64,000 bases of DNA from an uncultured Pedobacter sp. (GTDB lineage Bacteria > Bacteroidota > Bacteroidia > Sphingobacteriales > Sphingobacteriaceae): assembly GCF_913776295.1 (NCBI RefSeq), contig NZ_CAJYOJ010000078.1:62001-126000 (forward strand), in the 5' to 3' direction. This document shows, piece after piece, positions 10,121-19,439 of the stretch (the stretch's first letter is position 1; the number at the start of each line of letters is the position of its first letter). The notes under the pieces were generated by a model, which searched no databases, had not been told where the DNA came from, and was given only the letters and a program-made list of their open reading frames with translations. The translations under genes were made by a program, and so were the position numbers.

Positions 10121-10786
10121 CTAAGACTCTGAACTCAAAATTGGTCCTTTTCCCCATTCTGATGGATTTAAGCGCCATTTGCCTAATAATTCCATATCAC
10201 TTTTGGCAATAATGCTGTGTTCTGCAGCATAATCGATCAATGCTCCATAGTTTGATAAGGCTAAATAACGACATTTAGCAGCTGCGAAGTTTTCGTCTGC
10301 TTTTTCGAAACCGTAGGTAAAAATTGCTGCTAAGCCAGCTACCGATAATCCGGCAGCTCTTAATGCTTCAACGGCCTGCAAACTGCTTTTTCCGGTTGAA
10401 ATTAAATCTTCGATCACCACTACGCGTTGTCCTTCTACTACTTCGCCTTCAATTAAACTTCCTGTACCATGTTCTTTAGCTTTCGCCCTCACGTAAATAA
10501 ATGGTAAGCCAAGTTCCTGGGCAACTAAAACGCCCTGTGGAATTCCGGCTGTTGCCACACCTGCAATCACATCTACCGAACCAAATTCTTCCTGTATGGC
10601 TTGTGCAAGTTTCTGACGGATGTAGGTTCTAACCTGAGGATGGGAAAGGGTAATTCTGTTGTCGCAATAAATTGGCGATTTCCAACCAGATGCCCAGGTG
10701 AAAGGATTGTTTGGTTGTAATTTAATTGCTTTTATCTGTAATAAAAATTCCGCTACCTTTAATTCAATATCACTTTTATTATACAT
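10121..10786 (-). CDS. pyrE: Orotate phosphoribosyltransferase
   Basis: WASGWKSPIYCDNRITLSHP and PRPP motif VVVIEDLISTGKSSLQAVEAL. Confidence 0.96.
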   Translation of the reverse strand: MYNKSDIELKVAEFLLQIKAIKLQPNNPFTWASGWKSPIYCDNRITLSHPQVRTYIRQKLAQAIQEEFGSVDVIAGVATAGIPQGVLVAQELGLPFIYVRAKAKEHGTGSLIEGEVVEGQRVVVIEDLISTGKSSLQAVEALRAAGLSVAGLAAIFTYGFEKADENFAAAKCRYLALSNYGALIDYAAEHSIIAKSDMELLGKWRLNPSEWGKGPILSSES

Positions 10787-11070
10787 GGCTCAAAATTACA
10801 GATTTATTTGTGTTTGTCATAACGTTTATTAAGCCCCAATATTTTGCATTGAGGGAAAGAAAATATAATAATCGGGATTCGATTCCGGCATTTCAACCAT
10901 ACAAATATTGTAAATTTTGACGGATGCTAAAAGCGGTTTCTCATCACTTACTGTAAATCAGTAGGATAAAGAATAGTCGAGTTTAAAAATAGATTATAAT
11001 CAACCATGATCAGCTTGAAGAAATGTGAAAGAGCCCGTCAGTCAAGGGTAACGTTCTCAATACTCGTTTA

Positions 11071-11823
11071 TCAAAGCCTTACCGAATATACAGCTATCCC
11101 TTTTGATTCAAATTCCTTTATTTCTGGCCCACTGAAGTTGGTTACCAAAATATTCACCATTGATAAATCATTAAATTTCAAATAAGATGTTTTTCCTACT
11201 TTGCTGGCATCACAAAGCATGTAAATGCAATCACTTTGCGACGCCATGGCCATGGTATTGGACGCCTCATGTTCACTGCCGGCATATAATCCTTCAATAG
11301 TGATCCCATCAACACCCAAAAAAGCTTTTGAAGCCCGATATCGCACAATGTGCTCGTGAGCCATGCTGCCATGAACAGCTTGCCTGTTGGGGTTAACTTC
11401 GCCACCAATCAGGTTAATGCTTACAGCGCTATGCTGCAGCTCATTTACCACAGGTAATGAATTGGTAATGACCTTTATCTTTTTATTTTTGATAAACTGG
11501 CATAATCTAAAGGCTGTGCTGCCACAATCTATAAATATAACATCGCCTTCTGCAATGTCTTCTGCAGCCTTTTTGCAGATTGCATCTTTTGCTTTAATGT
11601 TAACTTCAGCTTTATTGGCAAATGAAACGGGCTTTATCAGGTCGCTTGTTTTCATTGCTCCACCATGAGTACGGTAGAGCAGTTTATTAGCCGCCATTGT
11701 GCTGAGATCTCTTCTAATCGTCACTTCAGAAGCTCCGGTTTTTTGAGCTAACTGCCGGATTTCTACTTCGCCATATGCCTCTAAAAGTTCGAGAATTTTT
11801 TGCGCTCTTTTTTGAAATGTCAT
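11071..11823 (-). CDS. DeoR/GlpR family transcriptional regulator
   Basis: ORF 11071-11856; MTFQKRAQKILELLEAYGEVEIRQLAQKTGASEVTIRRDL HTH and DeoR sensor domain (IDCGSTAFRLCQFI). Start probably at 11823. Confidence 0.92.
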   Translation of the reverse strand: MTFQKRAQKILELLEAYGEVEIRQLAQKTGASEVTIRRDLSTMAANKLLYRTHGGAMKTSDLIKPVSFANKAEVNIKAKDAICKKAAEDIAEGDVIFIDCGSTAFRLCQFIKNKKIKVITNSLPVVNELQHSAVSINLIGGEVNPNRQAVHGSMAHEHIVRYRASKAFLGVDGITIEGLYAGSEHEASNTMAMASQSDCIYMLCDASKVGKTSYLKFNDLSMVNILVTNFSGPEIKEFESKGIAVYSVRL

Positions 11824-11841
11824 ATGTAATGATGTAATTCG

Positions 11842-11877
11842 ATCAAAAATAATCATTATTAATCAAAAGTAATCATT
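11842..11877. promoter_or_regulatory. Two 16-bp direct repeats ATCAAAA[A/G]TAATCATT, candidate operator
   Basis: 11842-11857 and 11862-11877 differ at one base and are offset by 20 bp, inside the divergent deoR/NUDIX intergenic region. Confidence 0.6.
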
Positions 11878-11878
11878 C

Positions 11879-12454
11879 ATGAAAAATATTAATATTCTGA
11901 GCACACAAATTCTATCCGATAACTGGTATACGCTTAAAAAAGTAACTTACGAAATGATCAGTATGAACGGGCAAAAAACGATGTTAGAGCGAGAAGCCTA
12001 CGATAGGGGTAATGGCGCCACCATCTTATTATATCATAAGGAAGCTAAAACAGTGATCCTCACCCGTCAGTTCAGGATGCCGACATTTATTAATGGAAAT
12101 GATACAGGGTACCTGATTGAGTGCTGTGCCGGGTTATTGGATCAGGACAATGCGGAAGATTGTATCAGAAGGGAAACTGAAGAAGAAACCGGATTTAGGA
12201 TTGATCAGGTAGAAAAGGTTTTTGAGGCCTATATGTCGCCTGGTTCTGTTACCGAACTGTTGCACTTTTTTATCGCAGCGTATTCGGGGGATATGAAACT
12301 GCATGAAGGAGGAGGATTACAGCAGGAAAATGAGGATATAGAAGTTTTGGAATTAGGCTTCGAAAAAGCATTGGAAATGATAAAAACCGGTGAAATAAAA
12401 GATGGTAAAACCATCATGCTGCTGCAGTACGCCCAGTTAAAAGGATTGATGTGA
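11879..12454 (+). CDS. NUDIX hydrolase, NudK/GDP-mannose pyrophosphatase-like
   Basis: YDRGNGATILLYHKEAKTVILTRQFRMP and NUDIX-box-like GLLDQDNAEDCIRRETEEETGF. Confidence 0.88.
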   Translation: MKNINILSTQILSDNWYTLKKVTYEMISMNGQKTMLEREAYDRGNGATILLYHKEAKTVILTRQFRMPTFINGNDTGYLIECCAGLLDQDNAEDCIRRETEEETGFRIDQVEKVFEAYMSPGSVTELLHFFIAAYSGDMKLHEGGGLQQENEDIEVLELGFEKALEMIKTGEIKDGKTIMLLQYAQLKGLM

Positions 12455-12557
12455 TAGCTGATTGTTTGAATTTTGCAAGGTTTTATTTGATTTCTGTAAC
12501 TATTCGCAACAAACAGCTATCTACATTTGTTAAAGTCTAATTAATTTAATTTTTTTT

Positions 12558-13601
12558 ATGATAGCAACTAAAGGATATGCGGCACAAAATGCTGAAACGG
12601 ATCTCGCGCCCTGGAATTTTGAACGCCGGGATGTAGGGCCTCATGACGTTCAGTTTGAGATACTTTTTTGTGGAGTTTGCCATTCAGATCTGCACCAGAT
12701 CAAAAATGATTGGTTTGAGGGAATATTTCCTATGGTTCCTGGTCACGAAATTGTAGGTAGGGTAGTAAAGGTTGGAGACCATGTAAAGAAATTTAAAGTG
12801 GGCGATTTGGCCGGGACAGGATGTATGGTAGATTCCTGTCAGGTGTGTGAAAACTGTAAGCAAGATTTAGAACAATATTGTTTAGAAGGCAATACGCAAA
12901 CTTATAATAACTTAGCAAGAGATGGTAAAACACCAACTTATGGCGGGTATTCGGATACGATTGTAGTAAGAGAAGAATTTGTACTTCATGTATCAGATCA
13001 ATTAAATCTGGCTGCTGTAGCACCACTTTTATGCGCCGGTATTACCACTTATTCTCCATTAAGACACTGGAAAGTTGGTAAGGGACATAAACTAGCGGTA
13101 TTAGGCTTAGGCGGTTTAGGCCACATGGCGGTAAAATTCGGTGTGGCCTTTGGCGCTGAAGTGACGGTATTAAGCACTTCTCCAAAAAAAGAAGAAGATG
13201 CCAAAAAACTGGGGGCACATCATTTTGTAGTCACTACCGATGCTGAACAGGTTAAAGCAGCAAGAGGTACGTTTGACTTTATACTGGATACGGTATCAGC
13301 TGAACATGATTTTAATATGTATCTGTCCCTATTAAGAACAAACGGCGTGCATATCTGTGTGGGTGTGCCGCCTAAACCAGCAGAAATTGCAGCTTTCAGT
13401 TTAATTGGTGGCAGAAAAAGCCTGGCTGGATCTGGTATTGGCGGTATTGCCGAAACTCAGGAAATGTTAGATTTCTGTGCAGCAAATCATATTGTATCGG
13501 AAATTGAATTGATTGATATGAAGGATATCCATATCGCTTACGATAGGATGCAGAAAGGCGATGTACGTTACCGGTTTGTGATCGATATGGCTACATTGTA
13601 G
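12558..13601 (+). CDS. Zinc-dependent NAD(P)-alcohol dehydrogenase, CAD/YahK-like
   Basis: CGVCHSDLHQIKNDW, GHEIVGRV, structural zinc cysteines (CMVDSCQVCENCKQDLEQYC), GLGGLGHMAVKF. Confidence 0.93.
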   Translation: MIATKGYAAQNAETDLAPWNFERRDVGPHDVQFEILFCGVCHSDLHQIKNDWFEGIFPMVPGHEIVGRVVKVGDHVKKFKVGDLAGTGCMVDSCQVCENCKQDLEQYCLEGNTQTYNNLARDGKTPTYGGYSDTIVVREEFVLHVSDQLNLAAVAPLLCAGITTYSPLRHWKVGKGHKLAVLGLGGLGHMAVKFGVAFGAEVTVLSTSPKKEEDAKKLGAHHFVVTTDAEQVKAARGTFDFILDTVSAEHDFNMYLSLLRTNGVHICVGVPPKPAEIAAFSLIGGRKSLAGSGIGGIAETQEMLDFCAANHIVSEIELIDMKDIHIAYDRMQKGDVRYRFVIDMATL

Positions 13602-13608
13602 TTCAGGT

Positions 13609-13668
13609 CTTAACAAAAGTGAAGGGGATTTAGCAAATAGTCATATTTCTAAATCCCTCTTTGTTAAG
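13609..13668. terminator. Bidirectional terminator hairpin between convergent genes
   Basis: CTTAACAAA...AGGGGATTTAG ... CTAAATCCCT..TTTGTTAAG long imperfect stem. Confidence 0.7.
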
Positions 13669-13673
13669 TGTAG

Positions 13674-14549
13674 CTAATCATTTAAAGCCTGGCTACTTTC
13701 CTTGATAAATTCGGACAGGGAGCTGTGGTATTCTGACTCTATTTTAGCCAGCTGCCTTTTGTTTTCATTGAAAAGATTATCCAATATGTTCAGCGAATCT
13801 TTAAGATAAGTGAGGGATAACATCCATGAAATCCTGTTTCTGATTTTATCGGCAAGGAATAATTCGATTAATATCAAACTGATCAGAAAGATGTAATGAT
13901 TGAAGATGATGTTATTTGAACTTTTGGAGAAAGTAAGGAAGCCTATTATGCCAAAAAATAAATCTATAATTAAAGGAATACCAATAATAGCAAGGAGCGA
14001 AAGTCCCCGGGTTTTTAACGTAATTCCTTTTTCAGCATTCCTGATCTGTTCATTAAAAGCGGAAAACTTGCCTTTAAACGGAGTTTCTCCGTTTTTCTGT
14101 TGCTGTTCTAACTTTTGAAGTGCTTTGCCATGTTCAATATCGATTTTTCTTACTTCCTCTACGATATGTGTTTCGGCATTATTCAGCTTTTCCTGGTCTT
14201 CTACAATAGATTCCTGTTCGGCAATAATTTTGTCCATCACCACCAGGTCATCAGGAATACCATGTCGAAGTTTCTGATCTGCCGCTACAATCCGGTTATC
14301 TAATTGTTTAAACTGTTTTTTAAGCTCAGCAATTTCTTTGTTAAAAAGTTCTTTTTTGGAGATATAGTTACTCTCGAGGCTGTTAAGTGCCGAAACATAT
14401 CCGAAATCTGCCAGCAGCTGTTCATTATTGGCAAAACGTTGATAGAGCCCATTTAAAGTGATAAAGAGCTCACCTGTTGATTTCTCCGGATTGGAAAGAT
14501 CATTTCGGTATGCTTCCAGATCTTTTTCTGATAGTGAAGGTAAGGGCAT
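13674..14549 (-). CDS. Coiled-coil protein with two predicted TM segments, unknown function
   Basis: Long heptad-like region, then hydrophobic LSLLAIIGIPLIIDLFFGIIGFLTF and HYIFLISLILIELFLA. Confidence 0.7.
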   Translation of the reverse strand: MPLPSLSEKDLEAYRNDLSNPEKSTGELFITLNGLYQRFANNEQLLADFGYVSALNSLESNYISKKELFNKEIAELKKQFKQLDNRIVAADQKLRHGIPDDLVVMDKIIAEQESIVEDQEKLNNAETHIVEEVRKIDIEHGKALQKLEQQQKNGETPFKGKFSAFNEQIRNAEKGITLKTRGLSLLAIIGIPLIIDLFFGIIGFLTFSKSSNNIIFNHYIFLISLILIELFLADKIRNRISWMLSLTYLKDSLNILDNLFNENKRQLAKIESEYHSSLSEFIKESSQALND

Positions 14550-14737
14550 AGTAAATTAAAAAGTTAAAATTATAAAAAAAATATTATCGTTGGTGAAATT
14601 ACTAACCATCATTTCCGTCTGAAAGTTCTAATATCGGATATGCCTTATGCTTTTAATTTTAATTCATTGATTTTCATATACATAAAATTATAATGAATTA
14701 AATATTATTTTTTTTTCTACTCTTTAATAAATTGTTA

Positions 14738-14745
14738 TATATTTG
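14738..14745 (+). promoter_or_regulatory. Bacteroidota-type -7 box TATATTTG
   Basis: Matches TAnnTTTG; just upstream of three consecutive hairpins. Confidence 0.5.
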
Positions 14746-14750
14746 TATCA

Positions 14751-14838
14751 AGCAAGGGGTGAGAGCCTTGCATCAATCTTTGATTGAGAGCGTTAATTTA
14801 GATAAGGTTACAACATTAATTGTTGTAACCTTTTTTTT
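14751..14838 (+). ncRNA. Candidate small RNA of about 88 nt
   Basis: Hairpins 14752-14771 (GCAAGG/CCTTGC), 14773-14787 (TCAATC/GATTGA) and terminator 14804-14832 (AAGGTTACAACA/TGTTGTAACCTT) with T-run to 14838; no ORF. Confidence 0.55.
14804..14838 (+). terminator. Strong intrinsic terminator
   Basis: Perfect 12-bp stem, 5-nt loop, T-tract. Confidence 0.9.
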
Positions 14839-14985
14839 ATACCTTATAAATAACTCCACAATTTTTCTACTTTAGGCAAAGCAAATATATCATACCAATA
14901 AATAGCCTTTAATAAGGTTATAGGAGAGAGGAGTATCTTTGCTACAGACGCCATTTATGCTCCAGTTAAATATGCTTTAAACTAT

Positions 14986-15597
14986 ATGCCAAGAAATTAT
15001 AGAATCTATATCAACGATAATACTTTGTTTATCTCAGATTTTTTGCCTGAACAAAAAGAAAAAATTCAACAATTGGAATTTCAGGATTTCAATCTGGAAA
15101 CCTTTTATAAAAAGTTAAAAAATGGTTCCAGAAAGAGCTATATCTTTTTGACAAAAAATCCAAAAGAAACCTTTCAGAAGTTAAAGAAAGACTGTACCAT
15201 TATTAAAGCTGCAGGTGGTTTGGTAGAAAGTGCGAAGGGCAATTACCTGTTTATTTTCAGGAACAAAAAATGGGATCTGCCAAAAGGAAAGTTAGAAGAA
15301 GGCGAAAAAATGAAAGAAGCTGCTGTTCGTGAGGTAGAAGAGGAATGTGGAATCAGGGTTTTTAAACGGGAAGAAAAGCTTTGTAAAACTTACCATGTTT
15401 ATCCGGTGGGCAATAAAATGGTCATCAAGAAAACGAACTGGTATAAAATGAAGGTTAAAGGCGAACCTAAACTGGTTCCTCAAAAAGAAGAGGGTATTGA
15501 GGAAGCGGTTTGGCTGGATCAAAACCATATTTCGCCGGTTGTTAAAAACACTTTTCCATCTATTATGGATGTGTTGAGGGCCGGTGGAATATTGTAG
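14986..15597 (+). CDS. NUDIX hydrolase
   Basis: NUDIX box GKLEEGEKMKEAAVREVEEECGI. Confidence 0.93.
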   Translation: MPRNYRIYINDNTLFISDFLPEQKEKIQQLEFQDFNLETFYKKLKNGSRKSYIFLTKNPKETFQKLKKDCTIIKAAGGLVESAKGNYLFIFRNKKWDLPKGKLEEGEKMKEAAVREVEEECGIRVFKREEKLCKTYHVYPVGNKMVIKKTNWYKMKVKGEPKLVPQKEEGIEEAVWLDQNHISPVVKNTFPSIMDVLRAGGIL

Positions 15598-15610
15598 TTC
15601 GAATGAAATC

Positions 15611-15649
15611 TGATCGTGGTGTCAGGTATTTCTATCTGACACGGATCGG
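15611..15649. repeat. Palindromic element, TCTGACA class (copy 1)
   Basis: GTGTCAG (15619-15625) / CTGACAC (15636-15642) with outer GATC/GATC. Confidence 0.6.
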
Positions 15650-15701
15650 AATAAACCGATGAATTGATGGAATTGCTATCTTCAAATTATGCATATGCCT
15701 T

Positions 15702-15727
15702 GCTGTGAGATGTTTACGTCTGACAGC
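15702..15727. repeat. Palindromic element, TCTGACA class (copy 2)
   Basis: GCTGTGAGA TGTTTACG TCTGACAGC; shares CCTTGCyGTrAGATGTT with copy 3 at 39296. Confidence 0.6.
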
Positions 15728-15750
15728 ACCCGGCAGCCAATCATGAAAAA

Positions 15751-16212
15751 CTATAAAAATCCAATTGCCTCTTTGGGAACAAAGGGACTTACATCACCTT
15801 GGTTTCGTAAAATATCGCGGACTATTGTTGAACTAATAGCTGAATATTCGGGTTTGCTCAAAAGTAAAATGGTTTCTACTTCTGGCATCATGGTCTGGTT
15901 TATTTGTGCAATGGCACGTTCATATTCAAAATCAGCTGCCGAACGGATACCACGTACCATATAGGTGGCATTTATCTTTCGGCAGAAATCAACAGTTAAA
16001 CCTTCGTAAGTTTGGATATCGATGTTCTGATAACCTTTGAAAACTGTTTGCAAGATCTGAAGACGCTGCCCGGCACTTAAGTAATTTTGTTTAGCACTGT
16101 TTAGTCCGATGCCTACAACAATTTTATCGAAGAGTGGGGTAGCACGTTGTAATATATTGACGTGCGCAATAGTGATCGGATCAAATGAGCCTGGAAAAAG
16201 CGCTATCTTCAT
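15751..16212 (-). CDS. coaD: Pantetheine-phosphate adenylyltransferase
   Basis: MKIALFPGSFDPITIAHVNILQRA and YMVRGIRSAADFEYERAIAQIN motifs. Confidence 0.97.
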   Translation of the reverse strand: MKIALFPGSFDPITIAHVNILQRATPLFDKIVVGIGLNSAKQNYLSAGQRLQILQTVFKGYQNIDIQTYEGLTVDFCRKINATYMVRGIRSAADFEYERAIAQINQTMMPEVETILLLSKPEYSAISSTIVRDILRNQGDVSPFVPKEAIGFL

Positions 16213-16629
16213 GGTTCAAATATAAAGTATTAATGTTAAAAGAGGAATAGTTTAGCGCCGGGCGTTTGGCGGGGGTTAGCGTAATGCATATAGCAGAAGT
16301 GAACTACAGTATAGAATAGATGATGCGAAATAAATAAATGATCTAAGATAGCCCGGGAAAAACGCAAAGATAGGTTATGGAGGTGGCAGAAGAAACTATA
16401 GGAGACTAAGGAAAATCGGAGCAAAAGGGTTAGGGAACTAAAAGAGGTTTGACAATGAAAGGGGGAAGATCGTTGGGGAGGTTCAGTCCCGCTCTCTGCT
16501 AAACCCGGCTGAAAAAAACTTCGTACCGCTGAAGATCGGGTTTATAAACAAAGGTAAGTTCCTTTGAGGATACATTGTTTAGATCCGGATTCCTTCGGGA
16601 GCATGGATCATTTGAATAAGTCAGTTATC

Positions 16630-16690
16630 AGTTATCAATTACCAATGACCAACAAACCAATGACCAACAAACGAATGACCAATGACTAAT
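16630..16690. repeat. Short degenerate tandem repeat (CAATGACCAACAAAC-like)
   Basis: accaatgaccaacaaaccaatgaccaacaaacgaatgaccaatgactaatgaac; about 3 units of about 15 bp. Confidence 0.6.
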
Positions 16691-17234
16691 GAACAATTTC
16701 ACTAAACTCGAAAAAGCTAAAGGAAGAGTTTCCGTATTTTCTGGTTTCAATATATCCTGGCTGGGTGTTCAGTTTCATATTGCTCTGGTGTTCTACAATA
16801 AGCAAGCCATCGGGTTTAAGCAAATGTTGCGCTGCAACCATTACCGGAATCTGCGGAATATTAGGCATATGGTAGGGAGGGTCGGCAAAGATCAGGTCGT
16901 AAGTTCCGGTCATTTGTTTTAACAGTTTAAAAACATCTCCTCTACGTACATCGATCTGATCAAATTGATGCTGTTTAGCTGTATTTTTTACCCAGTTAAT
17001 GCAGCCATAATCCATATCAACCGCTAAGATACTTTCAGCCCCACGTGAAGCAAATTCAAAGGTTAAATTTCCGGTTCCGCAAAATAAATCCAATACCGCA
17101 CAGGTTTCGAAATCGTATTTATGGTTTAGGATATTGAAGAGTGCTTCTTTAGCCATATCCGTAGTTGGGCGTACCGGTAAATTTGCGGGAGGTTGCAAAC
17201 GGATGCCTTTTAATTTACCACCAATTATCCGCAT
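16686..17234 (-). CDS. rsmD: 16S rRNA (guanine(966)-N(2))-methyltransferase
   Basis: MRIIGGKLKGIRLQPP...RPTTDMAKEALFNIL, DLFCGTGNLTFEFASRGA, FADPPY. Confidence 0.95.
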   Translation of the reverse strand: MRIIGGKLKGIRLQPPANLPVRPTTDMAKEALFNILNHKYDFETCAVLDLFCGTGNLTFEFASRGAESILAVDMDYGCINWVKNTAKQHQFDQIDVRRGDVFKLLKQMTGTYDLIFADPPYHMPNIPQIPVMVAAQHLLKPDGLLIVEHQSNMKLNTQPGYIETRKYGNSSFSFFEFSEIVH

Positions 17235-18028
17235 AAATCTAGAGCAAGGAGACCGCTAAAATAGTGTTTAGGCATATCCGCCAGTAATTCACTATTCTGT
17301 TTTCCGGCCGGAAGGAAGAAATAGAGTTGGTTAAAATATTTTAATAAGCAGTTATAGTGCTCATCATCTTCATTGATAATGCCTTGTAAATAAACAGGGA
17401 TACCATCATTTAGTCCCAATTGTTCAATCATCAGCAACAGAAAATAGTTGAATTCTTCTGCATTTTCTGATTCGTAGTGGTTTTGGAAAATAACCTTTTT
17501 ATCTTTTACATAAAGTACATTAAAAGATACTGCAGTAAAATCGATTAATAAAGATTCGTCTGCCAAATGGTTAAATAAAACTATTAATGGTTCAGATTGT
17601 GGAAATAAATCTGTTTTTTCAGGCAGGTTTGCTTTTAAATTGTCATTTACACAAAACACAGTGTTAAAACCAAGCTGCTCATTGTGTTTGGTATAGACCT
17701 TTGCATCAGACCCTAGATATTGGCTGTAAACAGCAAGACTGTCTTCATCAAACCATTCGTTAGGGATAAAAATGAAATTGGACGTATGGACGGCTGCCTT
17801 TATTTTGGCATAGTTTAATGATAAATGACTATCCGTTTCAAACGCAGCTTTTAGTTCTTTCTGTACATCCTCGCAACCTTGCTGATCAAAAATGACATAA
17901 ATTTCTGCTGTATCCTGATTTACCACAGCATAAGAAAAGCTATCATTTGTTATTTTTAATAATAAATGGCATTGAGCGGCTGTGGAATTAAAACCTGGGT
18001 CGACCAATAAGAGACTATTGTTACGCAT
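17225..18028 (-). CDS. DUF3822 family protein
   Basis: 267 aa, ASKHA-like pattern, overlaps rsmD; the order rsmD-DUF3822 near coaD is common in Bacteroidota. Confidence 0.75.
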   Translation of the reverse strand: MRNNSLLLVDPGFNSTAAQCHLLLKITNDSFSYAVVNQDTAEIYVIFDQQGCEDVQKELKAAFETDSHLSLNYAKIKAAVHTSNFIFIPNEWFDEDSLAVYSQYLGSDAKVYTKHNEQLGFNTVFCVNDNLKANLPEKTDLFPQSEPLIVLFNHLADESLLIDFTAVSFNVLYVKDKKVIFQNHYESENAEEFNYFLLLMIEQLGLNDGIPVYLQGIINEDDEHYNCLLKYFNQLYFFLPAGKQNSELLADMPKHYFSGLLALDLCG

Positions 18029-18261
18029 TGAAACAAAAATAGACTTTTTTGAGGATTAACGCTAAGATGTATTGAATTTTTTGGTTTTGCCACAATTGAT
18101 TTAGTCTTTCGCCACGGAAACACGGAAGAACATGGAATAGTTATTTTAACTTATTTTAACCAGGTTTTCGATGAACAAGTTAACTCATGAACCACATTTT
18201 TTTACCAAAATCAAACCTTTCATCTATCCAAAAAACGAAATATTCAGCTTAAATTCGGAAC

Positions 18262-19401
18262 ATGAGTTATAAGCCTACCTATAGAGCGGCAAACACCATT
18301 GCAGCAACTATTGAGCAACATTTTATTAAACTTCATCAAAATGCCATTGCCAAGGGTGAGGTAGATCTGGCTACTCAACCAGATCAAAAAATAATTGAAG
18401 CCATTATTGACGTAGCCTTTTGGAGCAGTTTACGTAAGGAGGAAGGGCATTCGCCACGGATTTCGATTGCTTTTTTACCTCCAGAGCAAACCTCTAAACC
18501 ATTGCGTTTTGCCAAAAAACTGGCATTGAACGCCAATACTTTAACCAAAATAGCTCCCGGGATTGAACGTTCCGGAATTCATTTAGGCGTGTGGGAAGAA
18601 GATGGTGAACTTTACATCTGGGGTACAACCCTTAACATTCCGAATTTTTGTTTTGTGGTTGATGTTTCTGAACCGGGATTAATTGTGATTAAACACCGCA
18701 GGATTTATGGCATTGGCAAGTTTACCAACGTAGCGGTGCTAAAAGGTGAGCAGATCCGAATAGTAGATGATCGGAGCTGTAACAACAGAGATTGCCCTCC
18801 AATTTTGCAGGCCTTATTAGATTTAACCGTTTTGGCCAGCTGGAACGATCCGATCAATATTTTGATCCAGTTTTCGGTTTCGATGCGTGCGCATGGCAGG
18901 GGCGGGGCCTTATTAATTGTGCCGAAAGATGATACGAAATGGGAAGAATCCATTATTCATCCTATACAGTATTTGATTGAGCCTCCTTTCTGTGGATTAT
19001 CGAACCTGGCGAAACAGAACGGCAACCAGAGCGAAATTTTCTCGCAGGGAGCTGTACGCCGTGAGGTAGAGCATTTGGCAGGTTTAACTGCGGTTGATGG
19101 TGCAACGATCATCAACGAAGAATTTGATCTGATTGCATTTGGTGCCAAAATAGGACGTGCAAAAGGGAAGCCTACCGTAGAGCAGATTGCATTTTCTGAG
19201 CCGATTGTTGGTGGAGAAGATAAAATCCTTTATCCCGGACAGCTTGGTGGGACACGCCATTTTTCTGTTGCCCAGTTTGTGAACGATCAACCTCAGGCTA
19301 TCGGCTTGGTAGCCTCCCAGGACGGCCACTTTACGATTTTCAGCTATAGTAAAAAACAAAATATGGTTATGGCACATCGTATTGAAACGCTGCTTTTGTA
19401 A
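18262..19401 (+). CDS. DACNV/DisA_N-like putative diadenylate cyclase or nucleotide sensor
   Basis: GRGGALLIVPKDD, LAGLTAVDGATIINEEFDLIAFGAKI, GTRHFSVAQFVND, GLVASQDGHFTIFSY echo DisA_N motifs (DGA, GTRH). Confidence 0.7.
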   Translation: MSYKPTYRAANTIAATIEQHFIKLHQNAIAKGEVDLATQPDQKIIEAIIDVAFWSSLRKEEGHSPRISIAFLPPEQTSKPLRFAKKLALNANTLTKIAPGIERSGIHLGVWEEDGELYIWGTTLNIPNFCFVVDVSEPGLIVIKHRRIYGIGKFTNVAVLKGEQIRIVDDRSCNNRDCPPILQALLDLTVLASWNDPINILIQFSVSMRAHGRGGALLIVPKDDTKWEESIIHPIQYLIEPPFCGLSNLAKQNGNQSEIFSQGAVRREVEHLAGLTAVDGATIINEEFDLIAFGAKIGRAKGKPTVEQIAFSEPIVGGEDKILYPGQLGGTRHFSVAQFVNDQPQAIGLVASQDGHFTIFSYSKKQNMVMAHRIETLLL

Positions 19402-19439
19402 AAGCAGGAAGCATAGGGCATAGCGCGATTGCAATTATT

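Noticed and set aside
15689-15964. Plus-strand 91-aa ORF
   Set aside because: Mostly antisense to coaD and containing the palindromic repeat copy; no coding character.
16236-16424. Minus-strand 62-aa ORF between coaD and rsmD
   Set aside because: Low-complexity His/Phe/Ser composition in a repeat-rich intergenic region; no start context.
19084-19434. 116-aa minus ORF
   Set aside because: Antisense to the DACNV-like gene.
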